A stretch of 13,060 nt of DNA, from NCBI GenBank assembly GCA_017387265.1, contig JAFOFM010000199.1:1-13060 (forward strand), read 5' to 3'. Both the position numbers and the translations under genes were made by a program. The notes under the pieces were generated by a model, which was not told where the DNA came from, made no database searches, and was given only the letters and a program-made list of their open reading frames with translations. The stretch is from Peptococcaceae bacterium (GTDB lineage Bacteria; Bacillota; Peptococcia; Peptococcales; Peptococcaceae). Positions 1 through 9,855 of the stretch are shown here, one piece after another (position 1 is the stretch's first letter; every line of letters begins with the position of its first letter).

Positions 1-732
1 CTGACAGGTGTTATGACCGGTCTGCATTTTTCGCCAACTCCGGAATCCCGTCAGAATCTGCTGCGGGAAAATGCCGATGATGCGAAAATCTTTGTAACCG
101 GCAATACTGTTATTGATGCGCTGCTGGCTACGGTAAAAGAACAGTATCAGTTTGCGGATGCCGATTTACAGAATCTGCTGGACGGCTCTTCCAAAAAGGT
201 GCTGATTACCGCTCATCGCCGTGAAAATCAGGGCGAGCCAATGAAACATATCTTCCAGGCGGTGCGTCGTTTGCATGAAACTCTGCCGGAAGTGGAATTT
301 ATCTTCCCGATTCACAAAAATCCAAAAGTGCGTGAACTGGCGGCACAGATTCTGGGCGATTTAGCTCGCGTGCATATTATCGAACCGCTGGATTATGAAC
401 CATTTGCTAATGCTATGGCGCGTGTGGATCTGATTATGACTGACTCGGGCGGCCTGCAGGAAGAAGCTCCTGCACTGGGCAAACCGGTTCTGGTGCTGCG
501 TGATACAACAGAACGTCCGGAAGCGGTAACAGCCGGTACAGTAGAACTGGTTGGCACTGATGAGGAATTAATCTATAACACAGCACTGACTCTGCTGACT
601 GATGAAGCAGCATACAGTAAAATGGCGAACGCAGTAAATCCGTATGGTGACGGGAAAGCCTGTGGTCGTATTACCGCTGCAATCGAATATCATTTCGGTA
701 TGCGGGAGGAACGTCCGGATAACTGGATGTAA
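1..732 (+). CDS. wecB: UDP-N-acetylglucosamine 2-epimerase (non-hydrolysing), 3' part only
   Basis: C-terminal 243 residues of an enzyme that interconverts UDP-GlcNAc and UDP-ManNAc in the cytoplasm, supplying ManNAc units for surface polysaccharide. The frame is open from base 1, and the family is usually about 370-380 residues, so roughly the first third lies outside the window; the internal ATG at 13 is not the start. Visible family motifs are the TGNTVIDAL segment, the AHRREN motif (His codon at 214-216, matching the active-site His of E. coli WecB), and the nucleotide-binding SGGLQEEAP loop (about 445-475) followed by RDTTERPEA. The gene runs the same way as the ATP synthase genes, with 122 bases between. 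No strong intrinsic terminator follows it, only an AT-rich palindrome. The symbol mnaA is used for the same family in Gram-positives. The family call is secure; the polymer it serves cannot be told from here. Confidence 0.95.
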   Translation: MTGVMTGLHFSPTPESRQNLLRENADDAKIFVTGNTVIDALLATVKEQYQFADADLQNLLDGSSKKVLITAHRRENQGEPMKHIFQAVRRLHETLPEVEFIFPIHKNPKVRELAAQILGDLARVHIIEPLDYEPFANAMARVDLIMTDSGGLQEEAPALGKPVLVLRDTTERPEAVTAGTVELVGTDEELIYNTALTLLTDEAAYSKMANAVNPYGDGKACGRITAAIEYHFGMREERPDNWM

Positions 733-736
733 AAAC

Positions 737-797
737 CACAACAGACATAATAAATATTTATTAAGTTATAGGTATAATGTATGGAATTTCTGTTGTG
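737..797. repeat. Nested inverted repeats between wecB and atpZ
   Basis: A 9-base perfect inverted repeat (CACAACAGA at 737-745 and TCTGTTGTG at 789-797) encloses a second, 16-base perfect palindrome made only of A and T (748-763). A TATAAT box at 773-778 lies inside the enclosed segment but has no convincing -35 partner. It could be a weak terminator for wecB, a protein-binding site, or an mRNA structure. The sequence does not decide among these. Confidence 0.45.
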
Positions 798-826
798 CTG
801 GACAGGATTTTCTAGTAAAATAATAC
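793..826 (+). promoter_or_regulatory. Candidate promoter for the ATP synthase operon
   Basis: Two overlapping sigma-A-like pairings are visible: TTGTGC (793-798) with TAAAAT (816-821) at 17-base spacing, and TGGACA (799-804) with TAATAC (821-826) at 16-base spacing. Both lie 30-60 bases before the atpZ start. A third TATAAT at 773-778 is further upstream. Which is used cannot be told without transcript mapping. The operon could also be read through from wecB. Confidence 0.4.
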
Positions 827-854
827 TATGAGATTTATGAATTGAGGTGGCAAC

Positions 855-1112
855 GTGCCAATCAAACCTGGCAAATATTCGGGGCGCGATTATTTTGGGC
901 TGGCTTTGAGTTTTACGGTTACGATGATTGTCAGTATCATGATAACTTCGTGGTGCGGTAAATGGCTGGATGCAAAACTTGGCACGCCGGGCGTTTTCTG
1001 GCTTCTGGGTGTACTGGGCGGGATTTATTCCGGGTTTCATCTGTTTATTGAACAGATTGAACGCATCGAAAATCCTATTGATCCGGATGAACGGGCGCCG
1101 AAAGACTGGTAA
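855..1112 (+). CDS. atpZ: AtpZ-type ATP synthase accessory membrane protein (AtpZ/AtpI family)
   Basis: Small 85-residue membrane protein at the head of the ATP synthase operon. Two hydrophobic helices are visible, roughly residues 15-35 and 45-65, joined by a short charged/Gly loop (CGKWLDAKLGTPG). This is the hairpin layout of the AtpZ (ATPase_gene1) family, and the acidic tail follows the second helix. In Bacillus, AtpZ works with AtpI and has been linked to Mg2+/Ca2+ uptake for the synthase; whether that holds here is inference. The start is a GTG, placed by the GAGGTG ribosome site at 844-849. A 68-base gap with a weak ATAGCT/AGCTAT inverted repeat (1114-1119, 1143-1148) separates it from atpI. 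Confidence 0.8.
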   Translation: MPIKPGKYSGRDYFGLALSFTVTMIVSIMITSWCGKWLDAKLGTPGVFWLLGVLGGIYSGFHLFIEQIERIENPIDPDERAPKDW

Positions 1113-1180
1113 AATAGCTGCTAAATAAGTGTAAGGAATACAAGCTATAAAAAATAAGAAGTGGCAGGAAAGGGAGAAAT

Positions 1181-1459
1181 ATGCTAGAATCTGTATTGTT
1201 TTCAGGTGCGATTGGATTCGTGTGGGGGCTGGCAGTCAGCCTTCTTAGCAACTTTCTTACCTGGAGAACACTGAACCGGCCAAAAGGTGTTATGAGTACC
1301 CTGATTTTTGTAATCCGGTGGCTGCTCCTGATACTGGCCATGGCTGTTGTGTATAAAAATACGGCAATGTTAATTGGTACAGCTTTAGGTTTGCTGACGA
1401 TAAAAAATATAATTTTTGTGAAAAACCTACATACTTTAATACAAGCGCGAAAGGGGTGA
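1181..1459 (+). CDS. atpI: ATP synthase subunit I (AtpI-like), short
   Basis: A 92-residue, very hydrophobic protein with probably four short membrane helices arranged as two hairpins (about residues 4-25, 35-57, 58-75), with basic residues between (NFLTWRTLNRPKG) and at the C terminus. It is shorter than the usual 110-130 residue subunit I but sits at the canonical position directly before the a subunit. Family role: AtpI is thought to help assemble the c-ring and/or carry Mg2+ together with AtpZ. A good purine-rich ribosome site (GGAAAGGGAGAA) precedes the ATG. The atpB start lies only 5 bases after its stop, so the two are likely translationally coupled. Assignment leans on position and hydrophobic pattern more than on conserved residues. 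Confidence 0.75.
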   Translation: MLESVLFSGAIGFVWGLAVSLLSNFLTWRTLNRPKGVMSTLIFVIRWLLLILAMAVVYKNTAMLIGTALGLLTIKNIIFVKNLHTLIQARKG

Positions 1460-1464
1460 AATGA

Positions 1465-2184
1465 ATGTTTCTGACAAATGTTGCGTATGCTGCCGATCAT
1501 GGACATTCTGCTCCACTGTTTCACATCGGGCCACTGGAGGTAACAAGTGAAATTACCACTATGTGGGCTGTTATGGCACTGATTCTGATTGTAAGTTATC
1601 TGGGCACCAGAAATATGAAACGCATTCCATCCGGTATTCAGAATGTACTGGAACTGGGGATTGAAATGTATGAAAATTTCTGGACAGATATTCTGGGCAA
1701 AAAACGTACAAGAGAACTGATGCCTTTCCTGGCAACATTCTTTATCTTAATTCTGTGTTCCAACTATTCCGGTTTACTGCCGCTGGCTGGTACACTGCCA
1801 GGTTTAAAACCGCCAACCAGTAACGTAAGTACAACTGCGGGTCTGGCTATCGTGGTATTCTTCCTGGTTCTGTATTACAACCTGAAAGTACAGGGTCCAA
1901 TTGGTTATATTAAACATCTGATTGGTCCTATGCCTGCAATTTCTTTCTTAATGCTGCCGCTGAACATTGTAGAACAGTTTACACGTCCGCTGTCTCTGGC
2001 GTTACGTCTTTACGGTAGTGTTTACGGGGAAGAAATGGTAGTTGCAAGTTTAGCTGCACTGTGTCCGCTGGTATTACCGCTGACCATGCAGGTAATGGGT
2101 ATTCTGTTTGGTGCTATCCAGGCTTTCGTATTTACACTGTTAGCTTCTATCTATCTGGAAGAAGCAACTGCTGTACATCACTAA
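1465..2184 (+). CDS. atpB: F1Fo ATP synthase subunit a
   Basis: Membrane stator subunit of Fo that forms the ion half-channels beside the c-ring. The 239 residues hold five to six hydrophobic helices. The essential stator arginine is in LALRLYG (Arg181, equivalent to E. coli Arg210), and the partner Gln in the last helix is in GAIQAFVF (Gln219). The segment SNYSGLLPLAGTLPG and the motif PPTSNVSTTAGLA are typical of the family. The N terminus (MFLTNVAYAADHGHS) looks like the end of a signal peptide and probably places the N terminus outside. The ATG at 1465 is preceded by AAGGGG at 1451-1456, which also forms the end of atpI. The 82 bases to atpE hold two hairpins and a possible internal promoter. 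Confidence 0.97.
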   Translation: MFLTNVAYAADHGHSAPLFHIGPLEVTSEITTMWAVMALILIVSYLGTRNMKRIPSGIQNVLELGIEMYENFWTDILGKKRTRELMPFLATFFILILCSNYSGLLPLAGTLPGLKPPTSNVSTTAGLAIVVFFLVLYYNLKVQGPIGYIKHLIGPMPAISFLMLPLNIVEQFTRPLSLALRLYGSVYGEEMVVASLAALCPLVLPLTMQVMGILFGAIQAFVFTLLASIYLEEATAVHH

Positions 2185-2188
2185 GCCT

Positions 2189-2197
2189 TGATATAAT
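2189..2197 (+). promoter_or_regulatory. Possible internal extended -10 promoter before atpE
   Basis: TGATATAAT gives a perfect TGn extended -10 box (TATAAT at 2192-2197) just after the atpB stop, but no good -35 element is seen 17 bases upstream. If used, transcription would start near 2204, a few bases before the first hairpin in the atpE leader. It would give extra atpE-proximal mRNA. This is a motif match only. Confidence 0.3.
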
Positions 2198-2210
2198 AGC
2201 TTAATCTTAT

Positions 2211-2488
<278 letters not shown>

Positions 2489-2554
2489 TTAGAGCTACTC
2501 TGATTATATCCTGTTATCAAGGAATCAAAAAACAAGGTAATGTAAGGGTCTAAG

Positions 2555-2584
2555 TAGGCGATTGGGACTTGGTCCAATCGCCTA
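2555..2584 (+). terminator. Strong hairpin between atpE and atpF (attenuator or processing stem)
   Basis: TAGGCGATT (2555-2563) pairs with AATCGCCTA (2576-2584), and GGAC pairs with GTCC further in around a TTG loop, with one bulged G. It is followed only by ATTGTTAG, a poor T run, so it may be a weak terminator, a 3' end protecting processed atpBE mRNA, or an RNase site. Full-length transcription must still reach atpF-atpC. Confidence 0.5.
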
Positions 2585-2619
2585 TTGTTAGTATTACCGG
2601 AAAAACTGGTTTATTCAAC

Positions 2620-2652
2620 CATGCGTATACATCTATGTATCGACCCCGCATG
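2620..2652 (+). promoter_or_regulatory. Hairpin just before the atpF ribosome site
   Basis: An outer CATGCG/CGCATG pair (2620-2625, 2647-2652) encloses ATACAT/ATGTAT (2627-2632, 2635-2640). The structure ends three bases before the AGGAGG at 2655-2660. A further weak stem ACCGG/CTGGT is at 2596-2610. The position suggests an influence on atpF translation. Confidence 0.4.
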
Positions 2653-2668
2653 AGAGGAGGTTATGTAC

Positions 2669-3154
2669 TTGGATATCAATCCATCTACAGTAATTTTTGC
2701 GATTATTAACTTCTGTATTCTGGTTGTTGGTTTAAAAGTATTCTTATACAAACCAGTATGTAACATGCTGGACAGCCGTAAAGAAGAAGTTGCAAATAAC
2801 TTAAATTCTGCTGAAGAAGCAAAACTGGAAGCGCAGAAACTGAAAGATGAATATGCTGCTCAGCTGCAGAACGCTAGAAGCGAAGCGCAGGATATCATTA
2901 ATCAGGCTGCGAAAATCGGTGAACAGACAAAAACTGATATCGTAAATGAAGCAAGAGAAGAAGCGGCAAGACTGACTGCGAAAGCACAGGCTGACATTGC
3001 TCGTGAAAAAACTGAAGCTTTAAACGAAATCAGAAATGAAATTGCTGACCTGGCAGTGCTGGCTGCAGCAAAAGTTGTTGGTAAAACAATTGATGTTGCA
3101 GATCATCAGAATATGGTCAATGACTTTGTTAAAGAGGTAGGGGAAGCGAAATGA
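2669..3154 (+). CDS. atpF: F1Fo ATP synthase subunit b
   Basis: Peripheral stalk subunit: one N-terminal membrane helix (about residues 7-28, VIFAIINFCILVVGLKVFL) followed by a long charged, alanine-rich coiled coil that dimerises and holds delta and F1. I place the start at the TTG at 2669, giving 161 residues. The AGGAGG at 2655-2660 is eight bases from this TTG but only two bases from the in-frame ATG at 2663, which is too close for normal initiation. Starting at the ATG would add only two residues. The stop overlaps the atpH start by four bases (ATGA), a sign of translational coupling. Length and helix pattern match the family, and the identity is secure. Confidence 0.93.
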   Translation: MDINPSTVIFAIINFCILVVGLKVFLYKPVCNMLDSRKEEVANNLNSAEEAKLEAQKLKDEYAAQLQNARSEAQDIINQAAKIGEQTKTDIVNEAREEAARLTAKAQADIAREKTEALNEIRNEIADLAVLAAAKVVGKTIDVADHQNMVNDFVKEVGEAK

Positions 3155-3696
3155 TGAACACAGCAGTAGCGAAACGTTACGGGCAGGCTCTCTTACAGAT
3201 TGGTCAGGAAAAAAACGCTATCGATCAGTATCAGGACGAACTGAAACTGGTGGTAGATACAATTGATAATAATGCTGAATTAAAAGAAATTTTAATTAGC
3301 CAAACTGTCAGCAGCGATAAAAAGAAAGCAATCGTAAAAGATCTGTTCGGCGCTCAGACTGATAAAAATATCATGAATCTGCTGTATGTAGTGATTGATA
3401 AAAATCGTGAAGAGTATCTGGCTTCTATTTACGAAACTTACTGCGCTTATGCTGATGAAGTCCGCAACATTGCTTTTGCTGATGTCGTTTCTGCATATCC
3501 GTTAACTGAAGAACAGGAAACTGCTCTCAGTGCCCAGCTGGCAAAACTGTCTGGGAAAACTGTTAAGCTGAATGTCAGCGTTGATGAAAGCCTGTTGGCC
3601 GGATTAAAAGTAACATTTGGTGACAAGGTATATGACGGCACAGTAGGTGCCCGCCTTGCAGGCATGAAAAATAAATTACACGAAGTACAGTTTTAA
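3151..3696 (+). CDS. atpH: F1Fo ATP synthase subunit delta
   Basis: Stator subunit that joins the b dimer to the top of the alpha3beta3 head. At 181 residues it is of normal length. The N-terminal MNTAVAKRYGQALLQI is the typical start of the family's helical domain, and the C-terminal VDESLLAGLKVTFGDKVYDGTVGARLAGM matches the conserved end that binds subunit b. Two start codons lie in tandem (3151 and 3154); the first overlaps the atpF stop as ATGA. The purine-rich AGGGGAAG upstream can serve either. A 25-base gap with a GAGGTGAGGGA ribosome site leads to atpA. Confidence 0.95.
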   Translation: MMNTAVAKRYGQALLQIGQEKNAIDQYQDELKLVVDTIDNNAELKEILISQTVSSDKKKAIVKDLFGAQTDKNIMNLLYVVIDKNREEYLASIYETYCAYADEVRNIAFADVVSAYPLTEEQETALSAQLAKLSGKTVKLNVSVDESLLAGLKVTFGDKVYDGTVGARLAGMKNKLHEVQF

Positions 3697-3712
3697 TGAA
3701 AGATTGAGGTGA

Positions 3713-5236
<1,524 letters not shown>

Positions 5237-5280
5237 GCCAGTGAGCTGTTTTGATTCTTCGAGAGGGTGGTGAATAAGGT

Positions 5281-6147
5281 TTGGCTAGTGGTAAGGAAAT
5301 AAAACGACGGATCCGCAGTGTTCAGAGTACCGGTAAAATCACAAAAGCGATGAAACTGGTATCTGCTTCCAAGCTGCGTCGTGCGCAGGGCTCTGTAGTA
5401 TCCGCTCGTCCATACAAAGATAAATTAAAAGAAGTACTTTCCAGACTGGTAGCGAGCGCAGGTGCATCTGTATCTGATCCGCTGCTGGAAGTCAGAGAAG
5501 TAAAACGAGTTGGTTATGTTGTTTTTGCCTCCAACAAAGGCTTAGCCGGTGGTTACAATGCGAACATCATGAAAGAAGCGCTGGCTCAGGTAAAAGCTAC
5601 CGTAGAGCAGGGCTATGAAGTTGGCATCGTAGCAGTTGGTAAAAAACCAAGAGATTTCTTCCAGAAACGTGGTTACACAATCGACGAAGAATTCCTGGCT
5701 GTGAATGATATTCCATCTGCAGCAGATGCGGATGCCATCACAAAAATGATTAAAACCGCTTATGTAACAGGGAAGTATGATGAAGTACGCATTGTATATG
5801 CGGAATTCCGCAGCGCAATGTCGCAGATTCCAAAAACTGTGAAAGTACTCCCGATTGAAACACCGGAAAGTGAAACCGCAGATGGTCTGGATTACATCTT
5901 TGAACCATCTCCGGATATCGTATTAAGTCAAATTCTGCCTTTATATTTAGCAAACCAGGTATTCAGTGCATTAACAGAAGCAAAAGCAGGGGAACATGGC
6001 GCTCGTATGACCGCGATGTCTGCAGCTAGTGATAATGCAGCAGCACTGGTAGCACGTCTGGATCTGGAATACAACCGTGCTCGTCAGGCTGCTATTACAA
6101 ATGAAATTACTGAAATCTGTGCCGGTGCAAATGCACTGAACGGCTAA
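5281..6147 (+). CDS. atpG: F1Fo ATP synthase subunit gamma
   Basis: Central rotor shaft linking the c-ring to the catalytic head; 288 residues, normal length. The conserved N-terminal helix reads KRRIRSVQSTGKITKAMK, continuing into LVSASKLRRAQ. The C-terminal helix carries the family signature around RARQAAITNEITEI and AGANAL. Both helices form the coiled-coil axle, and the middle Rossmann-like part includes SNKGLAGGYNAN. The start is a TTG: the purine tract GAGAGGGTGG ends ten bases before it, no in-frame ATG or GTG lies nearby upstream, and the next residues (ASGKEIKRRI) match family starts. Separated from atpD by 38 bases. Confidence 0.97.
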   Translation: MASGKEIKRRIRSVQSTGKITKAMKLVSASKLRRAQGSVVSARPYKDKLKEVLSRLVASAGASVSDPLLEVREVKRVGYVVFASNKGLAGGYNANIMKEALAQVKATVEQGYEVGIVAVGKKPRDFFQKRGYTIDEEFLAVNDIPSAADADAITKMIKTAYVTGKYDEVRIVYAEFRSAMSQIPKTVKVLPIETPESETADGLDYIFEPSPDIVLSQILPLYLANQVFSALTEAKAGEHGARMTAMSAASDNAAALVARLDLEYNRARQAAITNEITEICAGANALNG

Positions 6148-6158
6148 TATACAGGTAA

Positions 6159-7595
<1,437 letters not shown>

Positions 7596-7608
7596 GGGGG
7601 ATTGGCAA

Positions 7609-8007
7609 ATGGCTGATAATACCCTGAAACTGGAAGTTATTACTCCAGAACAGGTTGCTTTACGCGATGAAAGCACATCTGTTGTTGTGCCTGGCGTAGA
7701 TGGTGAACTTGGTATCTGGCCAAATCATGCACCTCTGCTGGCAGGTTTAAAACCTGGTGTAATCACTTATAAAACAGCATCTGGCACACAGAAACTGGTT
7801 GTATCCGGCGGTTTCATCGAAATCTCCAACAATGTAATCAGTGTAATTGCTCCAGCTGCTGAAAAAGCTTCTGATATCGACTTTGCCAGAGCGGAAGCTG
7901 CGAAAAAACGCGCAGAAGAACGTCTGGCACAGAAAAGTGCAGATATCGATGTTGCGAGAGCACAGGCTGCTTTAGCAAGAGCAAAAGCTCGTCTGAGCGT
8001 TCGCTAA
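7609..8007 (+). CDS. atpC: F1Fo ATP synthase subunit epsilon
   Basis: Rotor foot and inhibitory subunit, 132 residues. The N-terminal beta-sandwich (about 1-85) contains the conserved GELGIWPNHAPLLAGLKPG segment. The C-terminal helical hairpin (about 88-130) can extend to inhibit ATP hydrolysis. The hairpin contains IDFARA (90-95), a match to the I/LDxxRA motif that binds ATP in Bacillus epsilon, followed by RAEERL. A second, similar IDVARA lies at 113-118 in helix two. ATP sensing is therefore possible but not shown. It is the last gene of the operon, and a strong intrinsic terminator begins 17 bases after the stop. Confidence 0.97.
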   Translation: MADNTLKLEVITPEQVALRDESTSVVVPGVDGELGIWPNHAPLLAGLKPGVITYKTASGTQKLVVSGGFIEISNNVISVIAPAAEKASDIDFARAEAAKKRAEERLAQKSADIDVARAQAALARAKARLSVR

Positions 8008-8023
8008 ACTATGCTTGATAATC

Positions 8024-8056
8024 AGAACCGTTTCCTTTAGGAAACGGTTCTTTTTT
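8024..8056 (+). terminator. Intrinsic terminator of the ATP synthase operon
   Basis: A perfect 11-base stem GAACCGTTTCC (8025-8035) with GGAAACGGTTC (8040-8050), loop TTTA, extended by one A-T pair and followed by six T. The stop of atpC is just upstream. No gene faces it from the other side close by. Confidence 0.95.
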
Positions 8057-8238
8057 ATACATATCTATTCCGTTACATCTATTCTGAAGCGATTAAATCT
8101 GTTATGCGCCGAGTATTTGCAGCGGATAAAGACTTTTATGAATGGGACAATTATCTGCGTTAAATCGAAAAATACCAATTGTCTGAGGATGCAGAGACGC
8201 TTCATTTTGTCTGGTATGATATCTATCAGCAATATTAA
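8057..8238 (+). pseudogene. Possible remnant of a protein-coding gene
   Basis: After the atp terminator one frame reads as protein-like sequence: SEAIKSVMRRVFAADKDFYE from 8083, then WDNYLR, a TAA at 8161, and in the same frame IEKYQLSEDAETLHFVWYD and IYQQY to a second TAA at 8236. The composition (many Glu, Asp, Tyr, Trp, Phe) and codons resemble real coding sequence, while the other frames give basic, disordered-looking translations. There is no ribosome site or plausible start, and one stop interrupts it. The 5' part would have been lost, perhaps where the terminator now lies. I do not recognise the family. Chance is not excluded for so short a stretch. Confidence 0.35.
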
Positions 8239-8261
8239 ATGCTCTGTTATCAATTTTTTAT

Positions 8262-8290
8262 TTGACCGTGAGCTCAAAATGCGGTATCAT
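8262..8290 (+). promoter_or_regulatory. Sigma-A type promoter for murA
   Basis: TTGACC (8262-8267) and TATCAT (8285-8290) are separated by exactly 17 bases. Transcription would begin near 8297, leaving a leader of about 167 bases before the murA start. It is the best promoter match between the atp terminator and murA. Confidence 0.7.
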
Positions 8291-8296
8291 AAGAAA

Positions 8297-8463
8297 AGAT
8301 GTGTTATTATGCAAGTCGTGTCATTTCTTACGAACAATATAGAATTATTTGCATATACTAGCCGTATAAGGTACAAGAACATAAGACGGAATATACGGGA
8401 AGTGTGTTCCTGTACTTTATACGAATTTACAGAACTACTACTCCTAGAGGGAGGGACAGGACA
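8297..8463 (+). promoter_or_regulatory. Structured 5' leader of murA
   Basis: A long imperfect hairpin pairs 8363-8381 with 8405-8423: 19 positions with one G-U pair and one A-C mismatch, and a loop of 23 bases. Its foot CCGTATA (8362-8368) can instead pair with TATACGG at 8392-8398, so two folds exclude each other. Further down, CTCC (8441-8444) can pair with GGAG (8450-8453), which is part of the murA ribosome site GGAGGG (8450-8455). No T run follows the hairpins, so control of translation is more likely than termination. It does not match a T-box or any riboswitch I know. Confidence 0.5.
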
Positions 8464-9735
8464 TTGGATAAGCTGATTGTAACAGGCGGCAACACCATTC
8501 AGGGGGAAGTCACCATCAGTGGTGCTAAAAATGCGGTACTGCCGATTATCATCGGGGCTTTGCTGGCTGAGGATGTGACCGTGCTGCATGATGTACCGAA
8601 TTTATCCGACGTAGCAACTATCAGAGAAATTTTAGAAACTCTGGGTGCGAAGATTACATTTGAAAATCACATTATGACCATTGACTGTCGTAGCGTGGAT
8701 CGTTATACAGCACCATATGATTATATTCAGAAAATGCGTGCCAGTGTACTGATTATGGGGCCGCTGCTGGCTCGTTTCGGCAAAGCAAAAATTTCTATGC
8801 CGGGGGGCTGTGCCATTGGGACCCGTCCGATTGATTTACATCTGAAAGGACTGGAGGCCTTAGGTGCAAAAATCCAGATTAATCATGGTGACATGGATGC
8901 AGAAGTGCTGCAGAATCGTCTGCAGGGGAATCGGGTATATCTGGATTTCCCAAGCGTTGGAGCAACAGAGCATATTATGATGGCGGCAGCTACAGCAGAA
9001 GGTACAACGATTATCGAAAATGCGGCAGAGGAACCGGAAATTGTGGATCTGGCCAACTTCTTAAACAGTATGGGTGCCTGTGTTCGCGGAGCCGGTACCA
9101 ATATCATTAAGGTTGACGGTGTAGAAAAACTGCACGGCACAACATATACAATTATTCCAGACCGTATTGAAGCAGGCAGCTATATGATTGCTGCAGCGAT
9201 TACCGGCGGCGAATTACTGGTTAAAAACGTGATTACAGATCACCTCAAACCTCTGACAGCAAAGCTGGAAGAATGTGGTGTTGAGATTATTGAGGAAAAC
9301 GGCGGTGTGCGTGTAAAAGGTCATTTGCCTGTAAAAGCAACGGACGTGAAAACAATGCCGCATCCAGGATTCCCGACAGATATGCAGGCACAGTTCATGG
9401 CGCTGATGACAGTGGCAGACGGGACCAGCGTAGTAACCGAAACTGTTTTTGAAAATCGCTTTATGCATGCAGATGAACTGCGTCGTATGGGTGCAAATAT
9501 AAAAACAGACGGTCGTAGTGCGGTTGTAGAAGGGGTTAGTCAGTTAGCTGGCTGCAAAGTAAAAGCAACCGATTTACGTGCTGGTGCAGCATTAATCATT
9601 GCAGCGCTGGTAGCTGAAGGCCAGACTGAAATCACAGGTCTGAATTACATTGATCGTGGTTATGAGGATTTAATCGAAAAATTTCAGACAATCGGGGCAA
9701 ATATTGTCCGTATAAACGGTGTGGAAGAAGAATAA
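8464..9735 (+). CDS. murA: UDP-N-acetylglucosamine 1-carboxyvinyltransferase (enolpyruvyl transferase)
   Basis: Cytoplasmic first committed step of peptidoglycan synthesis: transfers enolpyruvate from phosphoenolpyruvate to UDP-GlcNAc. The 423 residues match the usual length and show the inside-out alpha/beta barrel repeats. Catalytic and binding residues are all seen, offset by about one from E. coli: Lys22-Asn23, Arg92, the fosfomycin-target Cys116 in [10 protein letters not shown], Arg121, Asp306, Arg332, the DLR triplet 370-372, and Arg398. Cys rather than Asp at 116 predicts fosfomycin sensitivity at the target level. The start is the TTG at 8464, eight bases after GGAGGG; reading further upstream would include the leader hairpin. 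It has its own promoter and terminator, so it is a single-gene unit, not part of the atp operon. Confidence 0.97.
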   Translation: MDKLIVTGGNTIQGEVTISGAKNAVLPIIIGALLAEDVTVLHDVPNLSDVATIREILETLGAKITFENHIMTIDCRSVDRYTAPYDYIQKMRASVLIMGPLLARFGKAKISMPGGCAIGTRPIDLHLKGLEALGAKIQINHGDMDAEVLQNRLQGNRVYLDFPSVGATEHIMMAAATAEGTTIIENAAEEPEIVDLANFLNSMGACVRGAGTNIIKVDGVEKLHGTTYTIIPDRIEAGSYMIAAAITGGELLVKNVITDHLKPLTAKLEECGVEIIEENGGVRVKGHLPVKATDVKTMPHPGFPTDMQAQFMALMTVADGTSVVTETVFENRFMHADELRRMGANIKTDGRSAVVEGVSQLAGCKVKATDLRAGAALIIAALVAEGQTEITGLNYIDRGYEDLIEKFQTIGANIVRINGVEEE

Positions 9736-9743
9736 GATATGCC

Positions 9744-9774
9744 AGGAGGATTCCTTTCGGGGAATCCTCTTTTT
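9744..9774 (+). terminator. Intrinsic terminator of murA
   Basis: GAGGATTCC (9746-9754) pairs with GGAATCCTC (9761-9769) around TTTCGG and is followed by five T. It starts about ten bases after the murA stop. Its presence shows that the open frame running from 9739 into lrgA is not the real lrgA start. Confidence 0.92.
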
Positions 9775-9787
9775 ATTGTGTTTTCTC

Positions 9788-9841
9788 TTGCATTTTTGCT
9801 GCAAAACGCATACCATTATCACAGAAAAACTGTGTTGATAA
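9788..9841 (+). promoter_or_regulatory. lrgAB promoter with palindromic spacer and 5' hairpin
   Basis: TTGCAT (9788-9793) and TACCAT (9811-9816) are 17 bases apart. The spacer holds a perfect palindrome TTTTGC-T-GCAAAA (9794-9806), well placed for a repressor or activator. Just downstream, CACAG (9820-9824) pairs with CTGTG (9830-9834) around five A, and flanking TTAT/ATAA bases extend it with a small bulge. This hairpin would lie at the very 5' end of the mRNA. Confidence 0.5.
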
Positions 9842-9855
9842 AGAGGCGATTGATT

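Noticed and set aside
690..1040. Minus-strand open frame of 116 codons over the wecB-atpZ junction
   Set aside because: It lies antisense to atpZ and the promoter region, and its translation looks like non-coding sequence.
8404..8463. Upstream GTG start for murA
   Set aside because: It lies in the leader hairpin, has no ribosome site and adds residues not found in MurA proteins; the TTG at 8464 fits.
8297..8463. T-box or known riboswitch in the murA leader
   Set aside because: No T-box sequence, no terminator with T run, and no recognised aptamer core; described only as an unassigned structured leader.
8015..8476. Open frame of 153 codons between atpC and murA
   Set aside because: It reads through the atp terminator, the murA promoter and the leader hairpin, lacks a ribosome site, and has a composition (many Ile, Arg, Lys, Cys) unlike the neighbouring proteins.
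9739..9855. Upstream extension of lrgA by 39 residues
   Set aside because: The extension covers the murA terminator and the lrgA promoter; a proper ribosome site exists before 9856.
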